Shown here: positions 6,216 to 6,496 of the stretch, piece by piece | Layout: each line of letters starts with the position of its first letter | Numbering within the stretch: position 1 is the first letter of the stretch | Origin: an uncultured Dysgonomonas sp. | Lineage (GTDB): Bacteria; Bacteroidota; Bacteroidia; Bacteroidales; Dysgonomonadaceae | DNA length: 6,496 nucleotides | NCBI GenBank assembly: GCA_945292135.1 | Contig: CALYRA010000075.1 | Coordinates: 1 to 6,496, forward strand | Direction: 5' to 3' | Notes under the pieces: generated by a model | Told to the model about the DNA's origin: nothing | The model's database searches: none | Seen by the model: the letters and a program-made list of their open reading frames with translations, nothing else | Translations under genes and position numbers: made by a program

Positions 6216-6496
6216 CGATATTGTCTTCTATAATTTTGGCTAATTCACCGAGATATTTTACATCTGTTTCATCAAAGTGATTCAGATATTCACTATCTAT
6301 ATCCAAAACCGCGATAACCTGATTGTTCCAATGTATGGGTATCACTATTTCGGAACGTGAAGCGCTATCACATGCGATGTGTCCTTCAAATTGTTCTACA
6401 TCCGAAACGACTACAATCCGATTTTCTTTCCATGCTGTTCCGCAAACACCTTTTCCATATTTGATGCGGGTACATGCTATTGTTCCCTGAAAGGGT
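6208..6496 (-). CDS. msrC: Free methionine-R-sulfoxide reductase (GAF domain), 5' end cut by window
   Basis: The last 95 residues of a GAF-domain enzyme, read on the minus strand from the right edge to a TAA at 6208-6210. fRMsr reduces free L-methionine-R-sulfoxide in the cytosol using thioredoxin. The visible part begins PFQGTIACTRIKYGKGVCGT and contains GHIACDSASRSEIVIPI and AVLDIDSE, typical of fRMsr. The three cysteines lie at partial positions 8, 18 and 42; their 10- and 24-residue spacing equals that of Cys84, Cys94 and Cys118 in the E. coli enzyme, where Cys118 is catalytic. The final stretch, HFDETDVKYLGELAKIIED, is the closing GAF helix. By comparison with the roughly 160-residue family, about 60-75 N-terminal residues and the promoter lie outside the window. 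Its stop overlaps the 3' end of the convergent permease gene. Confidence 0.93.
   Translation of the reverse strand, partial: PFQGTIACTRIKYGKGVCGTAWKENRIVVVSDVEQFEGHIACDSASRSEIVIPIHWNNQVIAVLDIDSEYLNHFDETDVKYLGELAKIIEDNIVT

Noticed and set aside
1..6496. Insertion sequence, CRISPR array, phage, toxin-antitoxin or defence system.
   Set aside because: No spaced repeat series, transposase-like protein, terminal repeat or tRNA was seen; every large open frame belongs to a housekeeping or transport family.

Overview
The window looks like an ordinary chromosomal housekeeping segment from a member of the Bacteroidota, most likely the order Bacteroidales. Three things point there. Base composition is AT-rich. 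Three candidate promoters carry the Bacteroidota-type -7 element TAnnTTTG, and Shine-Dalgarno signals are weak or absent. The proteins (GrpE, a four-repeat DnaJ, a long-form Nif3 and a coiled-coil C4 zinc-ribbon protein) read like Bacteroidales family members. I cannot fix the genus from sequence alone.

Layout, left to right. Positions 1-106 hold no supportable gene. A strong hairpin at 107-142 terminates the leftward genes. On the minus strand follow a coiled-coil zinc-ribbon protein (191-949) and, 239 bases further right, a Nif3-like dinuclear metal protein (1189-2283). The Nif3 gene has its own promoter, packed directly against the terminator of the next leftward unit, dnaJ (2392-3528) and grpE (3552-4106). 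A 249-base divergent regulatory region (4107-4355) separates grpE from a rightward gene for an SLC13/DASS-type permease with two TrkA-C-like domains (4356-6215). At the right edge a leftward free-methionine-R-sulfoxide reductase gene (6208-6496, cut by the window edge) converges on the permease and overlaps its 3' end by 8 bases.

How the genes work together. GrpE and DnaJ are the nucleotide-exchange factor and J-domain co-chaperone of an Hsp70 (DnaK) encoded outside the window. Nif3 and the zinc-ribbon protein are widely conserved and poorly understood. They lie in the same orientation and may share a transcript, although the gap between them is unusually long. The permease and the MsrC-type reductase are separate units linked only by their tail-to-tail overlap. 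All complete genes are intact, with no frameshifts.

I found no mobile element, CRISPR array, tRNA or rRNA, and no convincing undescribed system. The points most worth a second look are the divergent grpE/permease control region, the hairpin and unexplained gap after nif3, and the overlapping convergent stop codons.
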